From contig PKCK01000010.1 of assembly GCA_002862085.1 (NCBI GenBank), forward strand, positions 62,001-126,000: DNA of 64,000 nt, read 5' to 3'. Positions within the stretch are counted from its first letter, which is position 1; every line of letters begins with the position of its first letter. This document shows positions 17,197 to 27,367 of this stretch, piece after piece. The position numbers were made by a program, and so were the translations under genes. The stretch is from Planctomycetota bacterium (GTDB taxonomy: Bacteria > Planctomycetota > UBA1135 > GCA-002686595). The notes beneath the pieces were generated by a model, which ran no database searches, had not been told where the DNA came from, and worked only from the letters and a program-made list of their open reading frames with translations.

Positions 17197-17856
17197 ATGA
17201 CCCACACCGCCCCGCCTCGCGCGAACCTCCGCTCCCATCTCCGCTGGCGCACCCTCGACCCGCTCCGCGCCAGGGTCCGTGACTTCCTGCAGCTGCGCTG
17301 CGGGGATGCCCATCTCGCCGACGACCTCTCCCAAGAGACGTTCGTGCGGGCGCTCTTCTCCGGTGCCGCCGTCGAGCGTTTCGATCGGCCCGACGCCTGG
17401 CTCATCCACGTCGCCAGGAACGTCGCCCGTGATCACCTGCGCCGTTCCTGGGCGCGTCCAGCGGGACCCATCGATGATGTTCTCGCTGAGGAGCTGGTGG
17501 CACCGGGTCCATCACCTGCAGCGCTCGAGCCCGAGGTCATGCTCGAAGTGGCCGGAAGCCGGTGCGATCGGGATCGGCTCACTCGCGTGCTCCCCTGCGT
17601 CTGGCGCGAGCTGTCGTCGCGAGACCGTCAGGTCCTCTCGGCGCGCTACTTCCAGGGGAGGAGCGTCAAGGACGTCGCGAACGAGCACGGGGTGCGTCCC
17701 GAGACCGCGAAGGTCTGGCTGTACCGCGCGCGGGGCCGGCTGCGGACGCGGATCGAGCGCTTCGTCGCCCGAGGCGAGATGCCCATGAAACCCTTCGCCG
17801 ATGTCACTTTCGCCTCCATCTGCGCCGAGGGCCAGCCCGCGATCCGGGACGAATGA
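17197..17856 (+). CDS. ECF-type RNA polymerase sigma factor
   Basis: The 219-residue protein has sigma region 2 (DDLSQETFVRALF, then DAWLIHVARNVARDHLRR, residues 42-85) and region 4 (LSSRDRQVLSARYFQG with a helix-turn-helix ending ETAKVWLYRARG, about 144-185). No region 3 is present, as in extracytoplasmic-function (ECF) sigma factors. The C-terminus extends about 30 residues beyond region 4. Its stop overlaps the start of a membrane-protein gene, the usual position of an anti-sigma factor. Confidence 0.93.
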   Translation: MTHTAPPRANLRSHLRWRTLDPLRARVRDFLQLRCGDAHLADDLSQETFVRALFSGAAVERFDRPDAWLIHVARNVARDHLRRSWARPAGPIDDVLAEELVAPGPSPAALEPEVMLEVAGSRCDRDRLTRVLPCVWRELSSRDRQVLSARYFQGRSVKDVANEHGVRPETAKVWLYRARGRLRTRIERFVARGEMPMKPFADVTFASICAEGQPAIRDE

Positions 17857-18428
17857 GGGGCGGCGTCGGCGCCAGGGCGGCCGGGATCCGCGTGATCGCG
17901 GCGGCGCCCTGGGTCGCCGGAGCGATCGTCTCCTTGGCCCTCCTCTCGTACTTGCCGCCGCCGATGAAGTGGCCGGGGAGCGCGCCTGGAGCTCGCGCGC
18001 CTTCCAGGGAGTCTGCCTGGCGCGGACGGAGGAGAGACCTGGAGGCCGCGTCGCGGGCGCGGCGCGCTGGTCACGTCGACGAGGCGCTCGGCGTCTATCG
18101 CGACGTCGTCACCGCGCCGGACGCGCGCGCCGACGATCGATCCGAGGCTTCGATGTGGTGGGCCAGGCTCCGCATCGAACGCGGGGAGTGGAGCGGACTC
18201 ATCGATCTCGAGCGGTGGATCGCGACGCGCCCGGATCCGGCGTGGCTCGCGCGCACCGCGTTGATGCTCCGGCGCGTTCAGACCGGGCTCGAGGTCGGTG
18301 CTGAACGAGCCGAAGTGGTGCGCGTCGCCGCGCTCGTCGAGCGCGAACTCACCTCGATCGCGCGTTTCGAAGACATCGATGGCGAGCGTGCGCGGCGGTG
18401 GTCGGACCGGATCGGCATCACGAGGTGA
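17853..18428 (+). CDS. single-pass membrane protein coupled to ECF sigma factor
   Basis: The 191-residue product starts at ATG 17853, overlapping the sigma-factor stop by four bases. It has one TM at about 12-33, a Pro-rich turn, then a charged helical domain rich in Arg and Glu. The position suggests an anti-sigma factor or sensor. However, I see no zinc-binding HxxxCxxC motif, and the cytoplasmic part before the TM is only about 12 residues, so a classical anti-sigma fold is absent. Function is unknown. Confidence 0.65.
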   Translation: MRGGVGARAAGIRVIAAAPWVAGAIVSLALLSYLPPPMKWPGSAPGARAPSRESAWRGRRRDLEAASRARRAGHVDEALGVYRDVVTAPDARADDRSEASMWWARLRIERGEWSGLIDLERWIATRPDPAWLARTALMLRRVQTGLEVGAERAEVVRVAALVERELTSIARFEDIDGERARRWSDRIGITR

Positions 18429-18815
18429 CGAGATTTTTTTCGTGGCATCGCTCCTGAACCGTTGCCTTTGCGGCAGTGGAAGACGTATCAAGTGCAGTGG
18501 GCTCGCTTCGAGCGTCCGGTGTCGCACGAGGTCCACACCATCTCGGTCGGCACAAGGTTGGGCGTAAAGGAGCGGATCCGATTACGGCTGCGACATCATT
18601 GAGGCGCTTCATCCCGGTTGGGGTGGGGCGCCTTCTCGTTCGAAGGGCATCGAGAGCTGGCGAGCTCGTTCGTCAGCGGAACGAGGATCATGCTGCGTCC
18701 CCTGGGGGAGCTGGACGCTCGGTGGAAACGCCGCGGGGCGCCGAGGCCAGGGCCCCGGCGCCCCGCGGCGCTCCCGGATCGCTCGTCGAACACGAGCGGC
18801 TCGCCCCGGTGCTTG
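18429..18815. other. convergent intergenic region
   Basis: No gene is supported in these 387 bases between the ECF pair (+) and UDP-glucose dehydrogenase (-). It holds a run of seven T at 18434-18440 just after the upstream stop, without an obvious hairpin, and the inverted repeat at 18729-18770. Confidence 0.5.
18729..18770 (-). terminator. hairpin terminator for UDP-glucose dehydrogenase
   Basis: Perfect 15-bp arms (18729-18743 and 18756-18770) flank a 12-base loop, about 45 bases after the gene's stop on the minus strand. On that strand they are followed by TTTCC. Confidence 0.7.
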
Positions 18816-20117
18816 TTACTTGCCGACCCCGTAGTAGGCGAAGCCAGCATCCTCGAGCGTCGTGCGGCGGAAGACGTTGCGACCGTCGAAGATGACGGGC
18901 GACCTCAGCGCATTCTTGAGCGCCGCGAAATCGGGGCGCCGGAACTCGTTCCATTCGGTGACGACGACCAGGGCGTCCGCTCCCTCGACGGCCTCCATGG
19001 GCGAGTCGGCGTATTCGATCTCGGCCCCGAGGTAGTGCTCGCGGGACTCCTTCATGGCCTCGGGATCGTGGGCGACGACCTCCGCTCCTGCGGCTCTGAG
19101 GGCGCGGGAGAGCACGATTGCGGGCGCTTCTCGCATGTCGTCCGTATTGGGCTTGAAGGCCAGGCCCCAGAGTGCGAAGCGCTTGCCGCTCAGGTCCTCA
19201 CCGAAGTGCTGGACGATCTTGCGGTACATGACCAGCTTCTGAGAGGCGTTCACGTCCTCGACGGCTTTGAGGATCTTGAAGTCGTAGTCGAGGGAGTCCG
19301 CGGTGTGGATGATCGCTTTCACGTCCTTCGGGAAGCACGAGCCGCCGTACCCGGTCCCCGCGAAGAGGAAGCGTGAGCCGATGCGGTCGTCGGAGCCGAT
19401 GCCTTTGCGAACGTTGTCCACGTTGGCGCCCACGAGCTCGCACACGTTGGCGATCTCGTTCATGAAGGAGATGCGCGTGGCGAGCATGGAGTTGGCGGCG
19501 TACTTGGTCAGCTCGGCCGAGGCCACGTCCATGGTGAAGATCGGGTTGCCGGTCCGCACGAAGGGCTCGTAGAGCTCCGTCATGATGTCGGCGGCCTTCT
19601 CCGTGTCCGCGCCGATGACGACCCGGTCCGGCTTCAGGAAGTCGTCGATCGCGGCGCCCTCTTTCAGGAACTCGGGGTTCGACACCACGTCGAACTCGTG
19701 CTTGGCGATCGGTGCCATCGCGTCGGCGACCTTCTTCGCGGTGCCCACCGGCACCGTCGACTTGTCGACGACCACGGTGTACCCGGTCATGTGCTCGGCG
19801 ATGCTGCGCGCGGCGGCGAGGACGTAACGAACGTCGGCGCTCCCGTCCTCGCCCGGCGGCGTCCCGACGGCGATGAAGGCCACCTGGGCGTCCTTCATCC
19901 CCTCGGCGTAGTCGGTGGTGAAGTGCAGGCGACCGTCGCGCACGTTGCGCTTGATGAGCCCCTCGAGGCCGGGCTCGAAGATCGGGACGACGCCGTCACG
20001 GAGGCCTGCGATCTTCTTCTCGTCGATGTCGATGCAGGTGACCGTGTTGCCGCTCTCGGCGAAACAGGTGCCTGCGACGAGACCGACGTAGCCAGAGCCG
20101 ATGACTGCGATGCGCAT
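18816..20117 (-). CDS. ugd: UDP-glucose 6-dehydrogenase
   Basis: The 433-residue enzyme oxidises UDP-glucose to UDP-glucuronate with two NAD+, supplying surface polysaccharide precursors. It has an N-terminal NAD fold (GSGYVG, 7-12), the central dimerisation domain, and the catalytic Cys261 in [12 protein letters not shown]-terminal UDP-binding domain with [15 protein letters not shown] follows. Length and motifs fit the UDP-glucose/GDP-mannose dehydrogenase family closely; a GDP-mannose substrate is less likely. It is monocistronic, with its own terminator. Confidence 0.94.
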   Translation of the reverse strand: MRIAVIGSGYVGLVAGTCFAESGNTVTCIDIDEKKIAGLRDGVVPIFEPGLEGLIKRNVRDGRLHFTTDYAEGMKDAQVAFIAVGTPPGEDGSADVRYVLAAARSIAEHMTGYTVVVDKSTVPVGTAKKVADAMAPIAKHEFDVVSNPEFLKEGAAIDDFLKPDRVVIGADTEKAADIMTELYEPFVRTGNPIFTMDVASAELTKYAANSMLATRISFMNEIANVCELVGANVDNVRKGIGSDDRIGSRFLFAGTGYGGSCFPKDVKAIIHTADSLDYDFKILKAVEDVNASQKLVMYRKIVQHFGEDLSGKRFALWGLAFKPNTDDMREAPAIVLSRALRAAGAEVVAHDPEAMKESREHYLGAEIEYADSPMEAVEGADALVVVTEWNEFRRPDFAALKNALRSPVIFDGRNVFRRTTLEDAGFAYYGVGK

Positions 20118-20290
20118 GGGTTGGGGAGGGCCGAGTGGCGCCCTCGGGCGAGATCAGGAGGGGCCAGCGGGTGAGCGAGAAGGCGCTGGCCGGAGCTTGG
20201 AAGGGGCTTGAAGAGGGTCGCCCGCGCCGTGGGGGCGTGGCAGGATACCGGTTCATCGGACGGCGCTGCGGCTCGCTCGCAGCCCTTCTG

Positions 20291-20366
20291 GGGCGATTAA
20301 CTCAGCTGGTAGAGTGCCTCGCTTACAACGAGGGAGTCGGGGGTTCGAGTCCCTCATCGCCCACCA
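20291..20366 (+). tRNA. tRNA-Val (anticodon TAC)
   Basis: A 76-base cloverleaf: acceptor GGGCGAT pairs with ATCGCCC, the D-arm is CTCAGCTGGTAGAG, the anticodon stem is CCTCG/CGAGG with loop CTTACAA (anticodon 20324-20326), and the T-arm has TTCGAGT. The 3' CCA is encoded. Its 3' half overlaps the end of the minus-strand methyltransferase gene. Confidence 0.97.
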
Positions 20367-21591
20367 GCGGCGTCGATCGGGGCGTCTCATCGAGAGCCTC
20401 GAGCAGCGCTGCGACGTTTCCGCCCGGGGTCCGGGTCACCGCGAGCAGGCCGGGGAGGCCCCCGGGACCCCTCAATCGGCTCGCGAAGGTCTGCGCGCTC
20501 TCCCGCACGCCCCGGGTCTTGACCGTCAGGGGTCCGATGTCCCTGGCCCGCAGCGCCGCACGGACTCGCTTCCTGTCCACGGGGAGGACCTCGAGGACCC
20601 TCCAGCGCCGGGCCATCGGAATCCTCCCCTCCGCGGTGCCTGTCCAGTAGCCGGCCTCGCCCTCGACCGGCTCGAGCCCGTGCCGCGCCCCGTGCTCCGG
20701 CGCGAGTCCGGCCTGCCGGAGCGCGGGGTCGAACTCGACGAGGAGCGCCCCCGCCACGAGCGGCGAGGAGGAGATCGCAGGAGCGCTTCCGTCCCCGACG
20801 CATTCCTCCCTCGCACCTGAGCGCCTGAGCGCGACCGCCCGCCGTCGAGGGCCAGCGAACGACCATGGGCCGACCCAGGCCGCCAGCTCGCGCAGCTCTC
20901 CGTCGAGCGAGATCCACTCCAGCGCGACGTCCGCCGCGCCCCCGAGGGCCGTGGCCGTGGCGTCGAGGCCGGGCGGGAGCTTGATGCACCCGAGCCCCGC
21001 CTCCCGGCACAGTTCGAGGGCCATCGGCAGCGAGGGCGACCAGTCGTGGGGATGGGCGAGTCGCCTGCCCTCGCTTCGGCGATCGGGATCGAGGAGCGCC
21101 ATGATCCTTCCACCCTGCCCGAGGGGCGGCGCGGCGGCGTCGCCGAGTGCCACCGTCGCGGGCCCGTCAGCGAGGTTCAGCGCCGCGCAGCGCGCCACCT
21201 GGACGTCGTGTTCCGTGGCGAGAACGGGCACACCTGCGCGGGTCAGTGCCACGGCGTCCGAGCCGAGCCCGCAGCAAGCGTCCCACGCGACGCCGCCACT
21301 CGCCGCCCGCTCGGCCGCGAAGCGCTCGGCGCGGAGATCCGCGACCTCGGGCGCGGTCGCCTGCTCCAGCCCTTTCGACGTGAGCGCCGCGAGGCGCCCG
21401 TCGGGGAATCGTCCGAGCGCGCGATGGCGCAGCTCTCGCTGGAGTGACACGAAGCGGGCCACTTCGCGGCCGTGCGTCGCCTCGACGCGCCGCAGGTGCG
21501 CTCGCCCGCCGTCACCCTCCAGGAGCGCATCCAGCCGCGCGCGGACCGCGGGCTCCCAGGGAGCCAGGAGTTCCCAGGCAGCGCGATCCAC
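20323..21591 (-). CDS. class I SAM-dependent methyltransferase, THUMP-like family
   Basis: The 422-residue protein starts at GTG 21591, two bases after the upstream stop. It has an N-terminal helical region, a methyltransferase motif I (DACCGLGSD near residue 104), TEHD in the second strand, and a catalytic-loop-like LLDPDRR. The long C-terminal part includes GYWTGTAEGRIPMARRW, as in THUMP-like-domain methyltransferases suspected of nucleic-acid methylation. The last 14 codons are antisense to tRNA-Val. The TAA stop (20325-20323) falls in its anticodon loop, so the terminal DEGLEPPTPS residues are dictated by tRNA sequence. Confidence 0.82.
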   Translation of the reverse strand: MDRAAWELLAPWEPAVRARLDALLEGDGGRAHLRRVEATHGREVARFVSLQRELRHRALGRFPDGRLAALTSKGLEQATAPEVADLRAERFAAERAASGGVAWDACCGLGSDAVALTRAGVPVLATEHDVQVARCAALNLADGPATVALGDAAAPPLGQGGRIMALLDPDRRSEGRRLAHPHDWSPSLPMALELCREAGLGCIKLPPGLDATATALGGAADVALEWISLDGELRELAAWVGPWSFAGPRRRAVALRRSGAREECVGDGSAPAISSSPLVAGALLVEFDPALRQAGLAPEHGARHGLEPVEGEAGYWTGTAEGRIPMARRWRVLEVLPVDRKRVRAALRARDIGPLTVKTRGVRESAQTFASRLRGPGGLPGLLAVTRTPGGNVAALLEALDETPRSTPLVGDEGLEPPTPSL

Positions 21592-21593
21592 GC

Positions 21594-23573
21594 TCAGCGC
21601 AGGGGCAGTTCGATGGGATCCGCCGCGTCGGCCCGCGGATTCGCCGGGTCGATGCGGTGATGCACGAGGCGGGCAGTGAGGCGTACGGGCGCCGCGGGCA
21701 GCGTTGCGAGCTGCTCGAGCCGGAGCTCGGCGAGGGTCACGGCGCGCTCCCAGAGGGGATCCATGAGCACGCCGCGCAGCGAGACGCTGCCCCGCGCCTG
21801 CGCTCCCATCGGATCGAGGACGATGGAGGTCCCGTCCGCCAGGGCCGCCTCCAGGACGACGTCGAAGACCTGGGGCAGCGCGGTCCGCGTCTCGTCGCTG
21901 GCGCCTTCGTTGATCACGGTGAGGCGCAGCGCGTCGCCCGTGTTCTCCCAGTCGAGGCTCCGCACCCGCCCGAGCCCGCTGCGTTGGAGCAGGAGCAGCG
22001 GTCCCGTCTCGGTGAAGCTCCCTCCGACGGTCACCACGGGCTCGTAGCGGGCGAGGGCGGCGCGCACGTCGCGCCGCAGCTCCTCTCCGTCGTCGGGGTC
22101 GAGAGCGAGCAGGTCTCGGGGGAGGAACTCCTCGGGCTCACCGTTCAGGTAGGCGTCGAGACTCTGCATCGCGGGCAGGATGTACTCGGGCTCCGCCGCC
22201 AGCGCGGCGCGGGCGTCGAACTCGCCGGGCAGCGGGGCCCAGGGCGCACGCTCCCTGCCGGGCAGCGCCGCCGCACGACCGAAGGCGTCGATCACGACGA
22301 GATCCGTCCGTCGGCCGAGGGTGCCGGGCCAGGGGCTGAGGATCGTCGTCCCCGCGGGGAGCTGCGCGCTGAGGAAGTCCGCGACCTCGCGCAGGTACAC
22401 CGCGAGCTGGATCTCGCTGTACAGGGACGCGCGTCCGACGATGTTGCCGCCCCCCAGGGGACCCGCTGCGCGAGTGGCGAAGGCGCGCTCGTGGGCCTTG
22501 CGCAGGGCGAAGCGTCCGAAGTCACCCGGGAAGCGGCTCGCGAGGATCCCCGCGCTGATCGCGATGGTCATCGAGGCCCAGACGAGGCGCTCCATCGACG
22601 GCAGGTACGTGTCCAGGAGCCGCGCCATCCCCTGCTGAATGGCCATGAAGGCCACGGGGAGTGCTGGCGCGAAAGCGATCCCGTATGGCGCGGGTCCACC
22701 GCCGCCGAGGACGACGAAGACGCACCAGCTGACCGTCAGGCTCAGGGCGCGACGACCCATGGGCGAGAGGCGACCCCGCAGCAGCACGAGCACGGGGAAC
22801 ACCAGGAGCACCGGGGTCGCGGTCGCCACGAGGTGGTCGAGGAGCTGTCGCGAGCCTTGACCGACGGATCCGGCGTCCGGGCTGGCCATGTTCACGAGGC
22901 CCGGCGTCAGCGCACTCCCTGCGAGATGCGCCGCCGCGAAGACGAGTCCGGCGAAGACGAAGGGGAGGAGCGGGGCGGGGGCGAGGCCTGGCGCCGGGGT
23001 CCGCCGGCGGAGGAGCGTCTGCACCCCGAGGACCGCGCTCGCTGCAACACCCGCGGGGCTCGAGAGGACGAGCATTCCCAGCCCGATCGCCGCGAAGCGC
23101 GCGCGCTGGTGCTCCAGAGCGACGAAGGAGAGCGTCAGCGCGAACATGGCCAGCGGCCACTCCGTGCCGCTCGCGCCCGCGGCCGCGATCGTGCCCGAGG
23201 AGACGAGCAGCAGCGCGGGGATGACGCCCGCGATCCTGTCGCGGTCGAAACGGGTCGAGAGGAACACGGTGGCCAGCGCGCACATGACGCCGATCAGCTG
23301 GACAGCGCGCTCGACGTTCATGGAGAGCGCTCTCAGGAGCGCGGCGAGCCACACCAGCAGCGGCGAGGGGTAGGACGCGAGATCGCCCGGCTCCGCGCCC
23401 TCGGGTGCGTCCCAGCGCGGCGCGCCGTCCTCGGCCAGCGTGACTCCGAGTTCGTAGGCGACGTTGGCCGCCTCGAAGGAGCGCGCGAGGTGCCCGCCGC
23501 CGTCGCGGTGGATCGCGAGGACGTGGACGAGGAGGGCCGCCATGGCCAGGAGGATCGCCGTGATCCGATTCAT
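21594..23573 (-). CDS. polytopic membrane protein, GT39/PMT-like architecture, unknown function
   Basis: The 659-residue protein has about nine to ten hydrophobic segments between residues 1 and 350, then a soluble C-terminal half of about 300 residues. A multi-pass N-terminus with a large extracytoplasmic tail is typical of lipid-linked sugar transferases such as the PMT/ArnT families. An acidic residue pair in the first loop (FEAAN... near residue 34) would be expected for these, but I cannot identify catalytic residues with certainty. The start overlaps the upstream stop (ATGA at 23570-23573). Confidence 0.65.
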   Translation of the reverse strand: MNRITAILLAMAALLVHVLAIHRDGGGHLARSFEAANVAYELGVTLAEDGAPRWDAPEGAEPGDLASYPSPLLVWLAALLRALSMNVERAVQLIGVMCALATVFLSTRFDRDRIAGVIPALLLVSSGTIAAAGASGTEWPLAMFALTLSFVALEHQRARFAAIGLGMLVLSSPAGVAASAVLGVQTLLRRRTPAPGLAPAPLLPFVFAGLVFAAAHLAGSALTPGLVNMASPDAGSVGQGSRQLLDHLVATATPVLLVFPVLVLLRGRLSPMGRRALSLTVSWCVFVVLGGGGPAPYGIAFAPALPVAFMAIQQGMARLLDTYLPSMERLVWASMTIAISAGILASRFPGDFGRFALRKAHERAFATRAAGPLGGGNIVGRASLYSEIQLAVYLREVADFLSAQLPAGTTILSPWPGTLGRRTDLVVIDAFGRAAALPGRERAPWAPLPGEFDARAALAAEPEYILPAMQSLDAYLNGEPEEFLPRDLLALDPDDGEELRRDVRAALARYEPVVTVGGSFTETGPLLLLQRSGLGRVRSLDWENTGDALRLTVINEGASDETRTALPQVFDVVLEAALADGTSIVLDPMGAQARGSVSLRGVLMDPLWERAVTLAELRLEQLATLPAAPVRLTARLVHHRIDPANPRADAADPIELPLR

Positions 23574-24640
23574 CGGGAGCTCTCCTCCGATTCGAACTGG
23601 AGGACGACCTCGCCGCGCTCGCGGATCTCGATGCGCCGCTCCTCGCGCCGGCGGCCGGCCACCATCGTCACGAGGTAAGGCCCGGGCGCGAGGTCGGAGA
23701 GCTCGAAGCGTCCCTCCTCGTCGGAGCGCGCCGCACGGAAGGTCGAACGGTCCACGCGCGGGCGGCCGTCGCTCGTCTCGCCCAGGATGCGTTCGGCGCG
23801 TAGGAGCGCGCCGCGCACGGCCGGCGGATCGGCCTCGAGGTCGTCGGCGTTCGCCGCGCCCGAGACACGCCCTCGTACGCGACCCGCGGTCGCCACGAGC
23901 TCCAGGCCGCCCAGTTCGCTCCCGGCCGCGTGCTCGACGATGCGCGGCGCTCCGTCGGGGCCCGCGAGGAGGTCCGGACCGCGGCCGCCTCGATCCTCGG
24001 GAGCGAGGAGCACGGCGCGGTAGGTGCCCTCCTGGAGCAGGTCGATCCTGAACTCGCCTCCGGGAGCCACGGGTGCGCGGCGCGGGAAGCCGCGGCCCGG
24101 GTCAGTGGGCGCAGAGGTCGGGACGAGGAGGAGCTCGTAGGAGTCCTCGGGCGCGGGGGGCGCGCCGTCCGGCAGCCTGACGAGGCCCTCGAGGTCCGCG
24201 AGTCGCATCTCGGCGGGCCGCGGCGGCTCCGAGATCCTGCGGGTCAGCACGAGCTCTCGCGGCGCGTCCGCGCTCGTACCCGTGAGGTCGGTGCCGTCCA
24301 GCGCGGTCGCCATGAACCCGAGCGCGATCACGCGCACGCGGACACTCTCCGCCCACACCTCGGAGAGGGTGAACCGTCCGTCCGCGTCCGTCCACGCGTA
24401 GAACGGGCGCCCGCGCTGGTCGATGGACACGCCCGCCCCGTCGATCGGCTGGCCCTCGGCGTCCACGACGCGGCCGTGGAAGGTGACCTCGCCGAGTGGA
24501 AGCTCCACCGGCGGAGGCGGCTCGCCCTCGGGCGGCTCCGCGTACGGGAAATCGACGGGCGGATCGCTGCACGTCGAGATGATCAGCGCGCCGAGGAGGA
24601 GGCCCAGCGAGAGGCTCGGGACGAGGCGAAGCAGGTTCAT
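23570..24640 (-). CDS. exported protein with carboxypeptidase-regulatory-like (beta-sandwich) repeats
   Basis: The 356-residue product starts at ATG 24640, overlapping the HD gene stop. A hydrophobic leader (1-23) ends in ISTC, a poor lipobox, so lipoprotein processing is uncertain. The motif GRVVDAEGQPIDGAGV...TDADGRFTLSEV (about 55-95) is the CarboxypepD_reg signature. A second, weaker copy appears near the end (SDEEGRFELSDLAPGPY). Such domains are structural modules of extracytoplasmic proteins. It is co-transcribed with the downstream membrane protein. Confidence 0.8.
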   Translation of the reverse strand: MNLLRLVPSLSLGLLLGALIISTCSDPPVDFPYAEPPEGEPPPPVELPLGEVTFHGRVVDAEGQPIDGAGVSIDQRGRPFYAWTDADGRFTLSEVWAESVRVRVIALGFMATALDGTDLTGTSADAPRELVLTRRISEPPRPAEMRLADLEGLVRLPDGAPPAPEDSYELLLVPTSAPTDPGRGFPRRAPVAPGGEFRIDLLQEGTYRAVLLAPEDRGGRGPDLLAGPDGAPRIVEHAAGSELGGLELVATAGRVRGRVSGAANADDLEADPPAVRGALLRAERILGETSDGRPRVDRSTFRAARSDEEGRFELSDLAPGPYLVTMVAGRRREERRIEIRERGEVVLQFESEESSR

Positions 24641-25209
24641 CGCCGACCCTCGATCGCCGCGCGGAGCGCCTCGGCGGGTGGGAACTCCGAGAGGCCGGCT
24701 GCGGCGAGATGCTCCCAGAACTCGTCGAGGCCTCCGTGACCTGCGCGCTCCAGGGCGAGCAGGCGCACGCCGAGCTGGAGGACGTCGCAGGCCTTCACGA
24801 AGCGCGCCTCGCGGCTCGCGCCCTCCGCGCAGTCGCGCCACGCCGCGGCGGCCTCCTCCGAGAGCGGCGTCACGAGCTCGCGCGCGAGCGCGTCCTCCAT
24901 GGACCGCTTCGCCCCGGGCGGGAGGTGCTCCGCTGCCGGCCGCGGCAGGTCCCCGCTCGCCGCCTCCGGTGCGTCGTGGACGAGGGCGATGGCGAGGACC
25001 CGGCCGAGGTCGAGGGCGGGCTCGACCCGAGGGGCCAGGGCGAGCGCCACGTGGGCGACGCCGACGATGTGGCCCGCGATCGACTCGGCGGGCCGGACGC
25101 CGCGCAGGAGCCAGCCGGTCCGGGGCAGGGCGTCCAGGGGGCAGAGTCCCAGGAGAGCGTCCAGAGCCCTCTCCGCTCCGGCGCCCGATCGATGTTCTCC
25201 GTCGCTCAT
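24637..25209 (-). CDS. HD-domain phosphohydrolase (YfbR/HDDC2-like)
   Basis: The 190-residue protein starts at ATG 25209, with GGAGGG eight bases upstream. The metal ligands of the HD family are visible: ESIAGH (H47), VHD (78-79), and the YfbR-type EAASGDLP (82-89). The usual Asp appears in FVKACDVLQLG. Family members act on deoxynucleoside 5'-monophosphates or similar small phosphates. It heads a four-gene minus-strand operon with coupled starts. Confidence 0.85.
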   Translation of the reverse strand: MSDGEHRSGAGAERALDALLGLCPLDALPRTGWLLRGVRPAESIAGHIVGVAHVALALAPRVEPALDLGRVLAIALVHDAPEAASGDLPRPAAEHLPPGAKRSMEDALARELVTPLSEEAAAAWRDCAEGASREARFVKACDVLQLGVRLLALERAGHGGLDEFWEHLAAAGLSEFPPAEALRAAIEGRR

Positions 25210-25445
25210 CGTGGGACCCTCCGGGCCTTCTTCGCCGTCGACTGCGCCGACACGCCGCGCCTGTCGGCGGTTCGCGGGTCGATGGAGGCTGAATCTGCGC
25301 GGTCCATGGGCCAAGGGATCGGACTGGAGGGCTCGTGGTGAGGTCCTCGGAATCGTCGGCCATCCCCCGTCCCGAGGTGGCCTTCGGATATCATGCTCGG
25401 CTCGATGGCGCGCGCGAAAGGGCCATCCAGCGGGACCCGCCCCCA

Positions 25446-26528
25446 ATGCTCCTCCGTCTGAAACGCCAGATCGCTCCCGCGGAGCTCTCCGCCGTCGAGG
25501 CCACGGCCCGTTCCCTCGGCTACGAGTGCGAGTACCTCGGCCAGAAGCAGGAGCTCGTCCAGCTCCATCGCAGGACCGATGCAGAGGGTCCGGAGCGCCC
25601 CGAATTCGCGGCACGCTTCGCCGATCTCGCCGGGGTGGATGCGATCCTGGACCGCGGGGCCGTCCACGACCTCTGGAGCGCTCGGGACGGGGGGCAACCG
25701 ACGGTGGTCGAGGCAGCGGGCGCGCGCTTCGGCGGCGGCGACATCTCTCTCGTCGCCGGGCCCTGCGCCGTCGAGGACGAAGCGCGATTGCTCGAGGTCG
25801 CGAGCGCCGTCGCGGCGCGCGGTGCGACGCTGCTACGCGGCGGCGCTTACAAACCCCGCTCCTCGCCCTACTCCTTCCAGGGGCTCGGCCGCGCCGGCCT
25901 CGAGATGCTCCGGAGCGTGCGTGAGGCCGTGGGAATCGGTGTCGTGACGGAGGTGCTCGACCCGCGCGACGTGGAGGCCGTGGCCGAGGTGGCCGACGTG
26001 GTCCAGGTCGGCGCGCGCAGCATGGCGAGCTACGCCCTGCTCAAGGAGCTCGGCAAGATCGACAAGCCCGTGCTCCTCAAGCGCGGCTTCGGCGCGACCG
26101 TCTCGGAGTTCCTCGGCGCCGCCGAGTACGTCCTCTCGGGCGGCAACGGCCGGATCGTCCTCTGCGAGCGCGGCGTGCGCGGCTTCGACAGCATCACGCG
26201 GAACCTGCTCGACGTGGGAGCGATCGCCCATCTCAAGGCCGCGACGCATCTGCCGGTGATCGCGGATCCCTCCCACGCGGCGGGGCGCTCCGACCTCGTG
26301 CGCGCCCTGGGCCGGGCCGGGCTCGTCGCCGGCGCGGACGGGCTCATGGTGGAGGTCCACCCTGCGCCCGAGGAGGCCCACTCCGACGCCCAGCAGGCCA
26401 TCAGCCTGCGCGCTTTCGAAGCGCTGGCCCAGGACGCTCGCGCCATCGCCGACCTCGACGGCCGCCGGATCGTGAACCTCTCGGATCCGGCGCCGCCCGA
26501 GCACACTCACGAACTCTCGCCGCGCTGA
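25446..26528 (+). CDS. aroF: 3-deoxy-7-phosphoheptulonate (DAHP) synthase, type I-beta
   Basis: The 360-residue enzyme joins phosphoenolpyruvate and erythrose 4-phosphate, the first step of aromatic amino acid synthesis. I choose ATG 25446 because an N-terminal ferredoxin-like regulatory domain begins there (MLLRLKRQIAPAELSAV). The barrel shows GPCAVE, GGAYKPRSSPYSFQGLG and LLKRGFGATVSEFL, then ERGVRGFDSITRN and DPSHAAGRSD. These are hallmarks of the I-beta group with a fused N-terminal domain. It is probably the first gene of the run to coaB. Confidence 0.95.
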   Translation: MLLRLKRQIAPAELSAVEATARSLGYECEYLGQKQELVQLHRRTDAEGPERPEFAARFADLAGVDAILDRGAVHDLWSARDGGQPTVVEAAGARFGGGDISLVAGPCAVEDEARLLEVASAVAARGATLLRGGAYKPRSSPYSFQGLGRAGLEMLRSVREAVGIGVVTEVLDPRDVEAVAEVADVVQVGARSMASYALLKELGKIDKPVLLKRGFGATVSEFLGAAEYVLSGGNGRIVLCERGVRGFDSITRNLLDVGAIAHLKAATHLPVIADPSHAAGRSDLVRALGRAGLVAGADGLMVEVHPAPEEAHSDAQQAISLRAFEALAQDARAIADLDGRRIVNLSDPAPPEHTHELSPR

Positions 26529-26575
26529 CGACGGCGCGCGAGTCTCCCCTCCCTCCACTCCCACCGCTGCAGCCC

Positions 26576-27352
<777 letters not shown>

Positions 27353-27367
27353 CGCCCGAGACCTGCC

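Noticed and set aside
24560-24640. Lipoprotein signal on the CarboxypepD_reg gene
   Set aside because: The sequence before Cys is IST, with Thr at -1, which does not fit the normal lipobox; it is left as an exported protein.
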